NCBI RefSeq assembly: GCF_022827545.1
Contig: NZ_CP094669.1
Location: forward strand, 5,077,001-5,141,000
From: Hymenobacter tibetensis
GTDB lineage: Bacteria > Bacteroidota > Bacteroidia > Cytophagales > Hymenobacteraceae
Reading direction: 5' to 3'
Length of the DNA: 64,000 nt
The position numbers and the translations under genes were made by a program. Below are positions 24,276-33,728 of this stretch, piece after piece. The notes below the pieces were generated by a model that was not told where the DNA came from, did not search any database, and worked only from the letters and a program-made list of their open reading frames with translations. Each line of letters begins with the position of its first letter. The first letter of the stretch is position 1.

Positions 24276-27107
24276 CTAGCCGACGGTCAGCTGTAATGCA
24301 GCGCATACCCGCTCCAGCAAACCGCTTAGATGACGCGCTGCTAATTGGCGCGCTTCCGGTGTGGTATGGTGAGGTTCCTCTAGCGTATGCAAGTCATCAA
24401 AGGCGGCTGATACCTGGAACAGCTTCAAGGAAGATTTCAGCTTATGAGCCAGTGTAGATAGCGCCAACCAGTCTTTAGCAGCCGCGGCCGCTGCTAAGTC
24501 AGTAGCTACAACGGGCACTTCCGTCAGGAACACATCTATCATGCGCCGCATAAACTCTTGATTGCCGTGGGCATTACGCTCTAGCTGGGCTAAATCAAAA
24601 AGTGGAGTAGCCAGGGAAGGACGTCCGATAGGAACGGGCTGAGCAATGGGCGTTGCGGGTACACTTAGCAAGCCGTCGGAGGGTGCGAGTTGAGCCACTA
24701 GCTTATTGTAAAGGTCGGCCTCTTCGAAAGGCTTTGTCAGGCAGTCGTTCATACCGGCCTGTAGGTACCGCTCCCGGTCGGCCCGGAAGGCATTGGCTGT
24801 GAGAGCAATAATAGGAATTTGAGCTCTTTCAGGATCTGGGCATTGCCGAATAGCCTCCGTAACGGCAAGCCCACTCATGCCGGGCATCTGAATGTCCATT
24901 AGCACCAAATCGTAGCTGCGCGCTTGAAACAAAGCCAGAGCATCAGGACCGTTTACGGCGCTGTCTACGGCAATGCCCCAGTTTTTCAAGACCAGGGTAG
25001 TCAGTTGCCGGTTGGTAGCACTGTCCTCGGCCAAGAGCACACGAGTACCGCGCAAGCGCTGGTAATCTGGGGCGGCGGGCAACGGAGCCGCTTGCTGGTT
25101 TGAAGCTTTCAGCAACGTCAACGTAAAGGAAAACCACGTACCCTGGCCTGGTACGCTAGACAATTCCAGTTCGCCACCTAGTTGTTCTACCAAACTCCGA
25201 CTGATGGTGAGGCCCAAACCGGTACCTCCGAAGCGGCGGGAAGTATCGGCATAAGCTTGCGTGAAGTTTTCGAAGATTTGCTGCTGCTTGTCAAGCGGGA
25301 TACCGATGCCGGTGTCGCGCACCCAGAACCGGATAGTGACGGCAGCGGCAGTGTCGCGGAGCACGTCGCAGCCGAGCGTTACGCTTCCATGCTCCGTGAA
25401 CTTGATGGCATTAGAAAGCAAGTTGAGCAGTACCTGATTAAGCCGATACGGGTCGCTGAGAACCACTGGCTCAGTAAGCGTGAGAGGCTGAATATCGAAT
25501 AACAGATTCTTTTCGGCTGCTCGATAGGCCAGCGTTTGCGCGGCTGTCCGAATGGATTTACCCAGGTCGAACGCAATGTGTTCGAGTTCAAGCTTGCCTG
25601 CCGTAATCTTAGCCATATCTAGCACATCGTTGAGAACGGCCAGCAAATTGCGCCCCGATGCCAGAATGGTATCCAGATATTGCCGCTGCTGCACGTCGAG
25701 AGGAGTTTTGGCCAAAAGCCCAGCCATGCCCAGTACCCCATTCATGGGCGTCCGGATTTCGTGGCTCATGTTGGCCAAAAAGTTCTCCTTGGCCCGTGCG
25801 TTGACTTCGGCCTCCCGCTTGGCCCGGCGCAACTCCCGCTCGGCTTGTACTCGCTCCGTAATTTCCTGTCCGTACGCTACTACATAAGGCTCCTGCCCTA
25901 GCTCATCGACCCGGAAGTTATTGAAAAGGATATAGTGCTGCTCATCGTGCTGATTCACTATTTTCATCACTCCTTGGCTGTGCTTGCTCACCCTGATTTC
26001 TGCCAGATACTGCTCTACGCCAGCGTGGAGCTCTAGCGGAACTGCTTGGGCCAGGTGGCAACCAATAATGGCATCGGCAGGCAAGCCCATTAACTCTTCT
26101 ACTGCCGGATTCACTGAAAGCAAGCGCCCTTGTAAGTCGTGGGTGCCAATAAGGGCCTGGGTGTGTGCTAACAGGTCGCGGTATTGGGTGGAGCTGCGTT
26201 CCAGCGTCTGCCGGGCTTCTTTTATCTCGGTGATGTCGGTAGCAATAGTCAATACATGGACCGTACCATCAGACTGGGGCAACGGCAACTTGTTGACCTG
26301 AAACCACAGCACACTGCCATCAACCAACGAGTAGGCACTCTCCAATGATAGGGGCCGCTGGTGCTGCAACACCTCTTGATATGCCCTCTTCCACTCGTCT
26401 AGCTCTACAACTTCACTCAAGTTTAAGGATTGAGGAATGGCACTAGCTTGGCCTATTGCAGCTAGCTCGTTGAAAGTACGGTTGCGGAAGACCAGCTGTC
26501 CTTGGGCGTTGCGCACGTAAATAACGTGTGGGCTAGCATCCGTAATTTGTTGCGTAAGAGCCTGTTGTTCGTCGGCCTCAGCTTTACTTTGTATGCTGCG
26601 TACTTCGGCGGCCAGCCGTTCGGTGATATCAAGGCCGTATCCTAACAGCATGGCTGGCTGATCAGTTGGGCGCGCCATCGGCTTGAAGTAGCGCTGGTGG
26701 CTGCGTGGCCCCTCCGGATGAGGCGTTATGTCTTGCCAACTTACTACTCGGTGCTCTTCTACCACCTGATCGAGCACGCGACGCCGTTGCTCGACCAACT
26801 CTTGCGGCAACTGACAACGCTGGCAATACTCAAGTATAGTATGGCCAGGTAGCCACGCACGATCGGCCTCGTTGGGCACGGCCTGTGGGTTGGCGTAGAG
26901 GTACCGAAACTCCTGGTCTAGTACAGCTACTTCAATGGGTAATTCTTGCAGAATATCCGCGTAAAAATCTCGCTGGGCGCGTAATTGCTGCTCGCGCTGC
27001 CGGGCCGCTGCTAACTCCCGCCGTAGCTCTGCCACTTCTCCTTCGGGAGTGAATTGGCTTGGTTGGGCGGCAGAGAAGAGCGGCATAGAGGAAGCGGTAG
27101 GTTTCAT
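24276..27107 (-). CDS. hybrid sensor histidine kinase (PAS, HisKA, HATPase, REC, HPt)
   Basis: The 943-residue protein has no membrane segment. After a coiled-coil start (about 20-45) come three PAS-type regions (about 50-165, 185-300 and 310-425). The HisKA domain has FLANMSHEIRTPMNGV (phospho-His about 453), then a HATPase with NLLSNAIKF, VRDTGIGIP and GTGLGL. A receiver domain contains DLVLMDIQMPGM (Asp about 737), and an HPt domain near the C-terminus has AHKLKSSLKLF (His about 887). This is a full His-Asp-His phosphorelay in one chain, sensing a cytosolic signal. Its final partner is not identified; the convergent LytTR regulator is one possibility. Confidence 0.95.
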   Translation of the reverse strand: MKPTASSMPLFSAAQPSQFTPEGEVAELRRELAAARQREQQLRAQRDFYADILQELPIEVAVLDQEFRYLYANPQAVPNEADRAWLPGHTILEYCQRCQLPQELVEQRRRVLDQVVEEHRVVSWQDITPHPEGPRSHQRYFKPMARPTDQPAMLLGYGLDITERLAAEVRSIQSKAEADEQQALTQQITDASPHVIYVRNAQGQLVFRNRTFNELAAIGQASAIPQSLNLSEVVELDEWKRAYQEVLQHQRPLSLESAYSLVDGSVLWFQVNKLPLPQSDGTVHVLTIATDITEIKEARQTLERSSTQYRDLLAHTQALIGTHDLQGRLLSVNPAVEELMGLPADAIIGCHLAQAVPLELHAGVEQYLAEIRVSKHSQGVMKIVNQHDEQHYILFNNFRVDELGQEPYVVAYGQEITERVQAERELRRAKREAEVNARAKENFLANMSHEIRTPMNGVLGMAGLLAKTPLDVQQRQYLDTILASGRNLLAVLNDVLDMAKITAGKLELEHIAFDLGKSIRTAAQTLAYRAAEKNLLFDIQPLTLTEPVVLSDPYRLNQVLLNLLSNAIKFTEHGSVTLGCDVLRDTAAAVTIRFWVRDTGIGIPLDKQQQIFENFTQAYADTSRRFGGTGLGLTISRSLVEQLGGELELSSVPGQGTWFSFTLTLLKASNQQAAPLPAAPDYQRLRGTRVLLAEDSATNRQLTTLVLKNWGIAVDSAVNGPDALALFQARSYDLVLMDIQMPGMSGLAVTEAIRQCPDPERAQIPIIALTANAFRADRERYLQAGMNDCLTKPFEEADLYNKLVAQLAPSDGLLSVPATPIAQPVPIGRPSLATPLFDLAQLERNAHGNQEFMRRMIDVFLTEVPVVATDLAAAAAAKDWLALSTLAHKLKSSLKLFQVSAAFDDLHTLEEPHHTTPEARQLAARHLSGLLERVCAALQLTVG

Positions 27108-27695
27108 AAAATAAGTACGGCACTAATATTCGTCTTCACTAAGGTAAGACCAGCACGGCAGCAACCCAGAGGGGCTGGCTGAACTATACAGCCCAGACGC
27201 CGGGCAGCCCACCTTACTCGGTCAGTAGAACAGCCATGACCTGCACTTTCTCCTCAACGAATTACAACGCCCATCTATAAGTGCAAAACAGTTCGTTCAG
27301 TTCCCTGCCGCATCCCTCACCACCAAAGCCCGTTGCCTACCCTCAATATACCATCCCGATAGTGCCTAAGCACGATAGTAGCTCACGCTGCAACACCAGA
27401 GCACCAGCCAAAGTAACAGCATGGAGTCGTATCGTTGGCTGGTTTACCTCCTATTCAGAGCAACCAGACGCATACTACTATACCCGTTGCTAAACGTCTA
27501 TTGGAGCGCAACGGCAACCACAATAACGACCTGCTAGCGGCGCCCTCAGTGGCCCGCCTTACAAAAGAAGGCCACTTTTAAGGAGTATCAGATACAAGAA
27601 TTCTGTGCTCCTATTTTCTCTAACAGCCAATTCTGCTGACGGAAGCCGTCCGATTCTTTACCTTTAGTGCCACCCTCCTATTTAGCTGAACGCGT
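27108..27695. other. long intergenic region
   Basis: About 590 bases between divergent genes. No credible gene was found; a 70-codon open frame at 27281-27493 has a Ser/Pro-rich composition typical of chance. A terminator-like hairpin (AGTGGCC 27548-27554 and GGCCACT 27570-27576, then TTTTA) ends no recognised gene. TACCTTTA at 27659-27666 may be the -7 box of the MoxR gene. Confidence 0.4.
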
Positions 27696-28679
27696 ATGCT
27701 TCCGTCTGTTCCAACTTCTCCTCCTGACTATCAGCAGAAAATAAAGCAGGTATTTGCTGAAGTTGGAAAAGTGGTGGTTGGGCAGCACTACATGGTAGGG
27801 CGCTTGTTGATAGGCTTGTTCACGGGGGGCCATATCTTGCTAGAAGGCGTGCCGGGCTTAGCTAAAACCCTTACCATCAGCACACTTTCTAAAGTTTTGC
27901 ACTTGAATTTTCAACGGGTGCAATTCACCCCCGACCTGCTGCCCTCTGACCTGGTAGGTACCATGATTTACAATCAAAACCAGTCGGTGTTTGAAGTAAA
28001 AAAGGGACCCATTTTCGCTAACCTCGTGCTGGCCGACGAAATCAACCGTTCACCGGCCAAAGTGCAGAGTGCCTTGCTAGAGGCCATGCAAGAGAAACAG
28101 GTGACTATTGGCGAAACCACTTATCCGTTGGATCTGCCGTTTTTGGTGCTGGCCACCCAAAACCCGGTGGAACAGGAAGGCACCTACCCCTTGCCCGAGG
28201 CACAGGTCGACCGGTTCATGATGAAAGTATTCGTGGACTACTTGAAGAAGGCCGACGAGCTAGAGGTTATGCGCCGGATGGCCAATATGAGCTACGTAGG
28301 TGAAGTGAACCCCATTCTTACCAAGGAAGACATCTTTGGAATTCGCCAGCAAATCAACCAGGTACAGATTTCCGAAACTCTCGAGAAGTACATCATTGAG
28401 CTAGTGTTTGCGACTCGCAAGCCGGCTGATTACGACCTGCCTCATTTCCAGCAGTACGTGCAGTTTGGGGTAAGCCCACGCGCTAGTATTGCACTGCATC
28501 GGGCAGCTAAAGCCGTGGCGTACTTCGATGAGCGGGACTACGTGCTACCCGAGGATATTAAGGATGTGGCAGCCGATGTGCTCAACCACCGTATTCTGCT
28601 CACGTACGAGGCAGAGGCTGATGGCATCCGCACCCAGGACCTGATAGAAGCTATCTTAGGCAAGGTTCCGATTAGCTAG
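27696..28679 (+). CDS. MoxR-family AAA+ ATPase
   Basis: The 327-residue protein is a typical MoxR ATPase. Walker A is GVPGLAKT near residue 52; the FTPDLLPSDLVGTMIYN stretch follows; Walker B is LADEINRSPAKVQSALLEAMQE near 110; sensor 1 is ATQNPVEQEGTYPLPEAQVDRF, and the C-terminal lid includes SPRASIALHRAAKA. MoxR ATPases act as chaperones, usually with VWA-domain and DUF58 proteins. Those partners are absent here, so the gene is isolated. Start at ATG 27696. Confidence 0.95.
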   Translation: MLPSVPTSPPDYQQKIKQVFAEVGKVVVGQHYMVGRLLIGLFTGGHILLEGVPGLAKTLTISTLSKVLHLNFQRVQFTPDLLPSDLVGTMIYNQNQSVFEVKKGPIFANLVLADEINRSPAKVQSALLEAMQEKQVTIGETTYPLDLPFLVLATQNPVEQEGTYPLPEAQVDRFMMKVFVDYLKKADELEVMRRMANMSYVGEVNPILTKEDIFGIRQQINQVQISETLEKYIIELVFATRKPADYDLPHFQQYVQFGVSPRASIALHRAAKAVAYFDERDYVLPEDIKDVAADVLNHRILLTYEAEADGIRTQDLIEAILGKVPIS

Positions 28680-28715
28680 CCTTATGTTAAAGCCTGAGAG
28701 AACCGAAGTGAAAGG

Positions 28716-28988
28716 CTAAAACGCCGCAGATTTTGTCTTGGCGGAGGGCAGCATGCCCGGCTTACGGAGCGCGGGGGCCTGAAAGCTTTTGAGGGGCAGC
28801 ACTACTGGAGCAGCCGACCGTTTTCCAGCAGCATGATGCGCGGGATTTTGAGTGGTGAGCCGCCCTACAATCAGCAATAGCAAGAGACAACCGGTGAGCA
28901 GCCACAGCCCCAAAGACTGAGAACTATTAGGTGCTGCTGCGCGGGAAGGCAACGGCAAACGGGTGGGAGACTGAAGCAGAACGGACAT
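28716..28988 (-). CDS. small single-pass membrane protein
   Basis: The 90-residue protein has a Ser/Pro-rich N-terminus, one strong membrane helix (about residues 25-43) and a basic, Ala/Pro-rich C-terminal tail. The ATG at 28988 is used because the longer reading starts with TTG. No family is recognised. It lies convergent with the MoxR gene, separated by 36 bases. Confidence 0.5.
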   Translation of the reverse strand: MSVLLQSPTRLPLPSRAAAPNSSQSLGLWLLTGCLLLLLIVGRLTTQNPAHHAAGKRSAAPVVLPLKSFQAPALRKPGMLPSAKTKSAAF

Positions 28989-29188
28989 ATAGTTAAGTGG
29001 CAAAACCTTCAGTATAGGGCAAGTAGCAAGTGAAGTCTGATTGCGTTCCTAGTGCGTTGGCGTTTGTTCCTGCCAAGACAAGACCAGCAGAAAAAAGGCT
29101 GCTGTAGGTCGAGCTTATTTTTAGCTACCACTCCAACTTCTCTTCTTCACACCGTTTGCTTTCCTTTGATACAATCAGGCAATACCTG

Positions 29189-30040
29189 CTAGAAGTCTTT
29201 GGGAGCAGTTGCAGCCCGCCGGGGCGTAAACACCCGCTGCCATTGCCGAGTAACTGTGTTTTGTATGCGGCGCAGGCCGCGCCCACGCTCCGCCAGCCGG
29301 TGCGTGGGCACTCGATACTCAGGGCGCCGCTCCCGTAGTACGTCTCCTCTCACATTTACCTCCTGCCCTTCCACTTCTTTCGCGCTAGCAAGATGGTGGG
29401 CAGTTGCTGCTTGCTGCTCCCGCTCAACAAGACGCGGCAGAACTGTTGAAACAGAAGTTGCCGTACTCTCCACGCCAGTAGCAATAATCGTTAGCAAGTC
29501 AGTGTTCTCTGTCAGAGGTGCTGTACTCACCAAAGAAGCTTCAGCGAGAGTTGCCTGTTCTGCTGCCTTAGTAGCAGACGCAGGCTCAGCAACCGCTGCA
29601 TACACTGCCCTACGAGGCGGGTTCTGCGTACCTTTCACTGCTGATGAACTGGCTATCTGACCATATATAGCGGGTATGGGCCCCGGCATTGGTGGTTTGC
29701 CTGAAGCCAATGCTTGGGTGGAAGCCCGCGGAATGATGTAGGCGCTGAGGGCGGGGCTTACCAGTTGCTGGCTGGCTGTTCGGGTTTCGAGGGGTACCTC
29801 AGAAGCTGGCCGCGGCACGGGAGTTAAAGCAGGACGAGGCAGCAACCAGCCCACTGCCACCCCTAACAGCCCAACAAAAGGCAGCACAAACCCGAGCGGC
29901 ACCGACCGAGGTGCACCCGGCAGCGTCGACAATCTGCTTTCTATCCCCGTCCATACCTGATGGGAAGGCGGCAGATCAAAGTCACTGAACGTGTCGCGCA
30001 ACGACTGGTCCAGACGGTCATCATCAGTTTCCTGGATCAT
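29189..30040 (-). CDS. putative anti-sigma factor (single-pass membrane protein)
   Basis: The 283-residue protein starts with an acidic segment (MIQETDDDRLDQSLRDTFSD) and a FDLPPSHQVWTGIESRL motif, typical of the cytosolic part of Bacteroidota proteins next to ECF sigma genes. One membrane helix follows (about residues 48-66). The rest is a low-complexity periplasmic region, with a basic tail. No zinc-binding ZAS motif is visible. It overlaps the sigma gene by four bases, so the pair is co-translated; a role in holding the sigma factor at the membrane is an inference from position and layout. Confidence 0.7.
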   Translation of the reverse strand: MIQETDDDRLDQSLRDTFSDFDLPPSHQVWTGIESRLSTLPGAPRSVPLGFVLPFVGLLGVAVGWLLPRPALTPVPRPASEVPLETRTASQQLVSPALSAYIIPRASTQALASGKPPMPGPIPAIYGQIASSSAVKGTQNPPRRAVYAAVAEPASATKAAEQATLAEASLVSTAPLTENTDLLTIIATGVESTATSVSTVLPRLVEREQQAATAHHLASAKEVEGQEVNVRGDVLRERRPEYRVPTHRLAERGRGLRRIQNTVTRQWQRVFTPRRAATAPKDF

Positions 30041-30597
30041 AGTCGGATGTAGTTATTCTGCCGGTGATAAAGTTGTAGCAATTGTTTGCGGGCTTTACTG
30101 AGTTGAGCTTTGGACGTGCTTTCCTGGATGTTGAGCAATTCACTGATTTCACGGTGCGAGTAGCCATCGACGGCGTATAGAAGCAAGACCAGCCGGCAGC
30201 CATCGGGCAGTTGCTCCATTAGCGCCAACACTTCTGCTACATTCAGTTGGTCGAGGGCAGAAGAGTCGGCGGCGGGTGGGTCACTTATTTCGTCGAGTGG
30301 GGCTGCTTGGTTCTGACGGCGCAGGCGGCCACTTTGCCAGTGGTTGATAGCGGTTGTAACTACTACTCGCCGAATCCACCCTTCCAAAGTGCCCTCTGCT
30401 CGAAACTCACTTAAATGGGTGAATACTTTCACGAAGGCATCCTGCAAAATGTCTTCGGCCTCTGGCAAGGACCGCGCATAGCGACGGGCCACGCCTAGCA
30501 TTCGCCCTGCATAACGAGCGTACAACGCCCGTTGAGCAGCTGGTTCGCGGCGCGAGCAGCGGGCAAGCAGGGCATCGAGTTCGGCAGAAGTCGGCAT
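30037..30597 (-). CDS. ECF-family RNA polymerase sigma factor
   Basis: The 186-residue protein carries region 2 (YARYAGRMLGVARRYARSLPEAEDILQDAFVKVF, residues about 25-60, quoted in part: DILQDAFVKVF) and WIRRVVVTTAINHWQ. Region 4 contains LPDGCRLVLLLYAVDGYSH and the helix-turn-helix HREISELLNIQESTSKAQLS. ECF factors direct RNA polymerase to stress or envelope regulons. The ATG at 30597 gives the usual length. The downstream membrane gene overlaps by four bases and is the likely anti-sigma partner. Confidence 0.93.
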   Translation of the reverse strand: MPTSAELDALLARCSRREPAAQRALYARYAGRMLGVARRYARSLPEAEDILQDAFVKVFTHLSEFRAEGTLEGWIRRVVVTTAINHWQSGRLRRQNQAAPLDEISDPPAADSSALDQLNVAEVLALMEQLPDGCRLVLLLYAVDGYSHREISELLNIQESTSKAQLSKARKQLLQLYHRQNNYIRL

Positions 30598-30887
30598 GCA
30601 GAAAAGGTTCTCCCCGTAGTGGGTTGCATCAGGCAGACAAGCTAAGGCTTGAAAAGGCTGCTGCCTTGTTCTGTTTTATTTGTAGGCTCGGATGCTAGCA
30701 TTCCAATGTTGATTGAAATCAACATGCTGGCACTAGCAACGGCTTAACGCAAAAGGTAACAAATCAGTAGCTCTTAGGAGACTCTTGGGCTTTGGCTGTC
30801 TGCATAGCCGATTTCCCTTGTTTCCAACTCAGCAAAAAAGCCACCCCCGGCTTGGGAGTGGCTTTTGCGAAAAGACCTACTTAAGAG
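30598..30887. other. intergenic gap with terminator
   Basis: About 290 bases that hold the terminator at 30832-30868 and, presumably, the sigma-gene promoter near the left end. Nothing else was seen. Confidence 0.4.
30832..30868 (-). terminator. terminator of the haem/PA14 gene
   Basis: GCAAAAAAGCCAC... pairs with ...GTGGCTTTTGC about 20 bases after the stop codon at 30888, on the minus strand, with a T run in the minus-strand transcript. Confidence 0.75.
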
Positions 30888-33728
30888 TTAGTTCTGCTTG
30901 ACAAACTTGCGAACAACGCGACCCGCAGGCGTAGTTATTTCCAAGTGGTAGAGACCAGCAGGCAGGGCCTGTACGTTCAGCACAGCAGTACCAGCAGGAG
31001 CAGCACCTTCCAGCACCGAACGGCCTAGCTGATCCAACACCCGGTAGCTTGCATGCAGGCTAGGTACTTTCAGGTTCAACTCCGAGCGAGTTGGGTTAGG
31101 ATACAGCGCTACTTCCATAGCGGACGCGCCCTTGGCGGCAAGTGGTGCGCTTGGGTCGATGCGTGATAGGATGCTTGCAGGAAGATCACGCCGGGAGAAG
31201 TTCGGTCCTGAGTAGCGCATGGAAAGGCGCTTGTCGCCACCGGCATCAAAGTACGTTACGGTGAAGGCGTGCTTGCCTGCTTTCAATGCAATGGAGCCAC
31301 TGCGCACTTCGATACCGTGCCGGCCATCGTTATCAACTACGAGCTGCGAACCGATGAAGAGCTGGGAGCCATCGTCGGAGGTAATCATGAATTGGTACCA
31401 GCCATCAACAGGAACTTCAATAAAGCCTTGGAAACGAAGTGCGTAGTCACTGGCGCGCTGGTTTGGACCTGGAACTGTGTTAACTACGAGTGTATTGCCT
31501 GTCCGAGTAGGCGTCATGGACGAGAAATCAGGAAGGGCCGTAAAGTCACCCTCGTAGTAGCTGTACTCCATACCAGGCAGCGTGTGCGCTGGATTTTCGG
31601 GGTTGCGGAGACCTGCAACAGGGCAGCTTGCTACCTTTAATGATGCCCAGTTAGCATTCGGCCACATCTGCTGAGCCCAATCGGCAATTTCATTGAGTAA
31701 CTCACAATCAACGCCAGCCCGCCGCATCTCCGGAATCATAACCCACACGCGGTCAGCAGCATTGCCACCTCCTGGAGGCGGGTTAACTGGAATATAGTTA
31801 GCTGGAGGAACGTCGAACGGGTCGGTGCTGCGGGTGTACTGGGACACAGGATAAGAACGGCTCTTGGTGAACCAGCTGCGCAAGAAGTTTTCTAGAATTT
31901 CCTTTTTCATACCAGGCGTAACTTGCTGCCAAGCTGGCTCCTGGAACAGTTCCACGAGGAATGAAGGCGAGTAGTTACGGGCCAAGTTCCAGCCATCGAA
32001 AGCCCGATCTGGCCCGAGGCCGTTATCAGCCTGCTGGGCGGCCTTTATCGTAATCATCAAGAGGCGAGACAATTCAGTGGCGCCGTTGCTTGCAAAGTTC
32101 AGGTCCTTAATCAGGCCATACAGGTAGCCCCAGTCCACTGGATAGAACCCGTTAGCACTGCGGTTTCCGCTGCTCAACACCATCTGGGTGTGGTACCACG
32201 CGTTCGAAGCGTACACGTTGTTCACAGCTTTGTTGTTGTGTGCTAGATCATCGCGACCATGCGGAATGTTCAACCGCTGCGGCGACGTCTCGAATACGTG
32301 ACGAACAAGGCCAGGCCAGGTGCGTGCTTCGCTCCGGTTGCCATACAGCGCCGGACCAAGACCTTCTAGGTCGAACTCTTGCATCAACTCCCAGAACTTA
32401 ACGGTTTGCCACAGCGCCGTAGATGACACCTTTATGGCACGCTCACGGTCCCACGACACGTTCTGCACCCGCGACTCCAACCATACATTCCGCTCGTGCT
32501 GCCAGTTGGCCATGTCGGTTTGCATGCCTGGCGCATAAATTCCACCTAGTTTGTACTCTTGTGTTGCGTTTGCAATGCGCTGGCGCAGGTTAACGTCTGT
32601 GTTGGCGTTACCTTGGCCATTGTACATTTTGTTGAGCTTGGAATTCGTAAAATCAGCGCCCCATGCATCTTTGGGGTGGATGATAGGCAACCAATGCTTC
32701 CAATCCAGGAACTGTACGGCCACCGGAATTTCCCGAATGTTCAGAGTGCTGGTAGTGGCAACGGAAGCCAACGTCACGCCATTTGGAAACAGATACGGCA
32801 GTGTTTCGCTGTCGCTGTCAAGTACTGCATCAATACCTGCTCCGGCAGACCATTCTACTAGAGGCCGGGAGTCTTGGCCAGGACCAGGCTGGTACGGAGG
32901 GTTCCATGGCCGGGCAGTAGCCGGTGCTGGGGCAGTGAGGGTACGGATGTATGAGGCGATTTGCTCGGCCTGCTGTACGCTAAGCCCGTGGTATTTAGCT
33001 CGTTCAACAATCGACTTGTTGGAGTAGTTGAAATACTTCAAGTCGCGGCCATCCTGCGCGTGGCAGTCAGTGCACTTCGCCTGCAACACCCGTGCGTTTG
33101 GCAGGTACGACTCGTTGAGGGATGCGGTTCTCCAGAGTTGCTCACCAGCAGCCACGTCTGCAGCTCCCGGACGTGGGGCTTGCCAGGAAGCTGGGTTGTC
33201 ATCGTTAAATGAACTAGCTGGCATCAGACGCGTGCCATCAGCATTCAAGAAGTTAAGCCGGATGACACGATACCCTATCGTTACGCCATCCGAGTTGTTG
33301 AAGCGGAAGCTGATTTGGTTGGTTCCGTCCTGCACGGTGTTGGCTGGCAGAGCAATCTTCAGCTTCAGCGTATTGTGGCCGCCGCCAATACCACCATAGC
33401 TTTTGCCGGGCTCGGCAACGTCGCACGTGGTGTTGTTGAGGTTGATCCAGGCGCTGTTGTTAACCCGAACGCTGGCTTTGTCATCATATGACAGGTTGTT
33501 GGCCTGAAGCCATAGAGTTGTAGCACTGCTACCCGATGGTACGGTTACGCTCACAGTCTCGGTGACTCCCTGAGCACCGAGTACTTCAATTGGAAGGGTC
33601 AGCGTCTGCGCGTTGGTTGAGACAGTAGCGACAAGTAGACACGCTGCTAGCCATAGTTTTTTCTGCTGGTCTGCCGCTGCCCAAAGCAGCTTGCGACACC
33701 GAGTACGTAAGTGAGTAGAGACTTGCAT
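30888..33728 (-). CDS. secreted haem-motif protein with PA14 domain and type IX sorting domain
   Basis: The 946-residue protein has a signal peptide (hydrophobic part about residues 26-40). A beta-rich N-terminal region is followed by a c-type haem motif, CTDCH, near residue 220, inside a small cytochrome-c-like segment. The long middle is unfamiliar. Near residues 720-860 a PA14 domain is seen (YEGDFTALPDF, GFIEVPVDGWYQFMITSDDG, FIGSQLVVDNDGRH). The last about 75 residues form a type IX sorting domain (YPNPTRSELNLKV, ending GRVVRKFVKQN). It is probably exported by SprA and displayed or released. PA14 suggests glycan binding; a redox role is inferred only from the CTDCH motif. Confidence 0.85.
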   Translation of the reverse strand: MQVSTHLRTRCRKLLWAAADQQKKLWLAACLLVATVSTNAQTLTLPIEVLGAQGVTETVSVTVPSGSSATTLWLQANNLSYDDKASVRVNNSAWINLNNTTCDVAEPGKSYGGIGGGHNTLKLKIALPANTVQDGTNQISFRFNNSDGVTIGYRVIRLNFLNADGTRLMPASSFNDDNPASWQAPRPGAADVAAGEQLWRTASLNESYLPNARVLQAKCTDCHAQDGRDLKYFNYSNKSIVERAKYHGLSVQQAEQIASYIRTLTAPAPATARPWNPPYQPGPGQDSRPLVEWSAGAGIDAVLDSDSETLPYLFPNGVTLASVATTSTLNIREIPVAVQFLDWKHWLPIIHPKDAWGADFTNSKLNKMYNGQGNANTDVNLRQRIANATQEYKLGGIYAPGMQTDMANWQHERNVWLESRVQNVSWDRERAIKVSSTALWQTVKFWELMQEFDLEGLGPALYGNRSEARTWPGLVRHVFETSPQRLNIPHGRDDLAHNNKAVNNVYASNAWYHTQMVLSSGNRSANGFYPVDWGYLYGLIKDLNFASNGATELSRLLMITIKAAQQADNGLGPDRAFDGWNLARNYSPSFLVELFQEPAWQQVTPGMKKEILENFLRSWFTKSRSYPVSQYTRSTDPFDVPPANYIPVNPPPGGGNAADRVWVMIPEMRRAGVDCELLNEIADWAQQMWPNANWASLKVASCPVAGLRNPENPAHTLPGMEYSYYEGDFTALPDFSSMTPTRTGNTLVVNTVPGPNQRASDYALRFQGFIEVPVDGWYQFMITSDDGSQLFIGSQLVVDNDGRHGIEVRSGSIALKAGKHAFTVTYFDAGGDKRLSMRYSGPNFSRRDLPASILSRIDPSAPLAAKGASAMEVALYPNPTRSELNLKVPSLHASYRVLDQLGRSVLEGAAPAGTAVLNVQALPAGLYHLEITTPAGRVVRKFVKQN

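Noticed and set aside
27281..27493. A 70-codon plus-strand frame in the gap before the MoxR gene.
   Set aside because: The Ser/Pro/Thr-rich, motif-free translation looks like chance.
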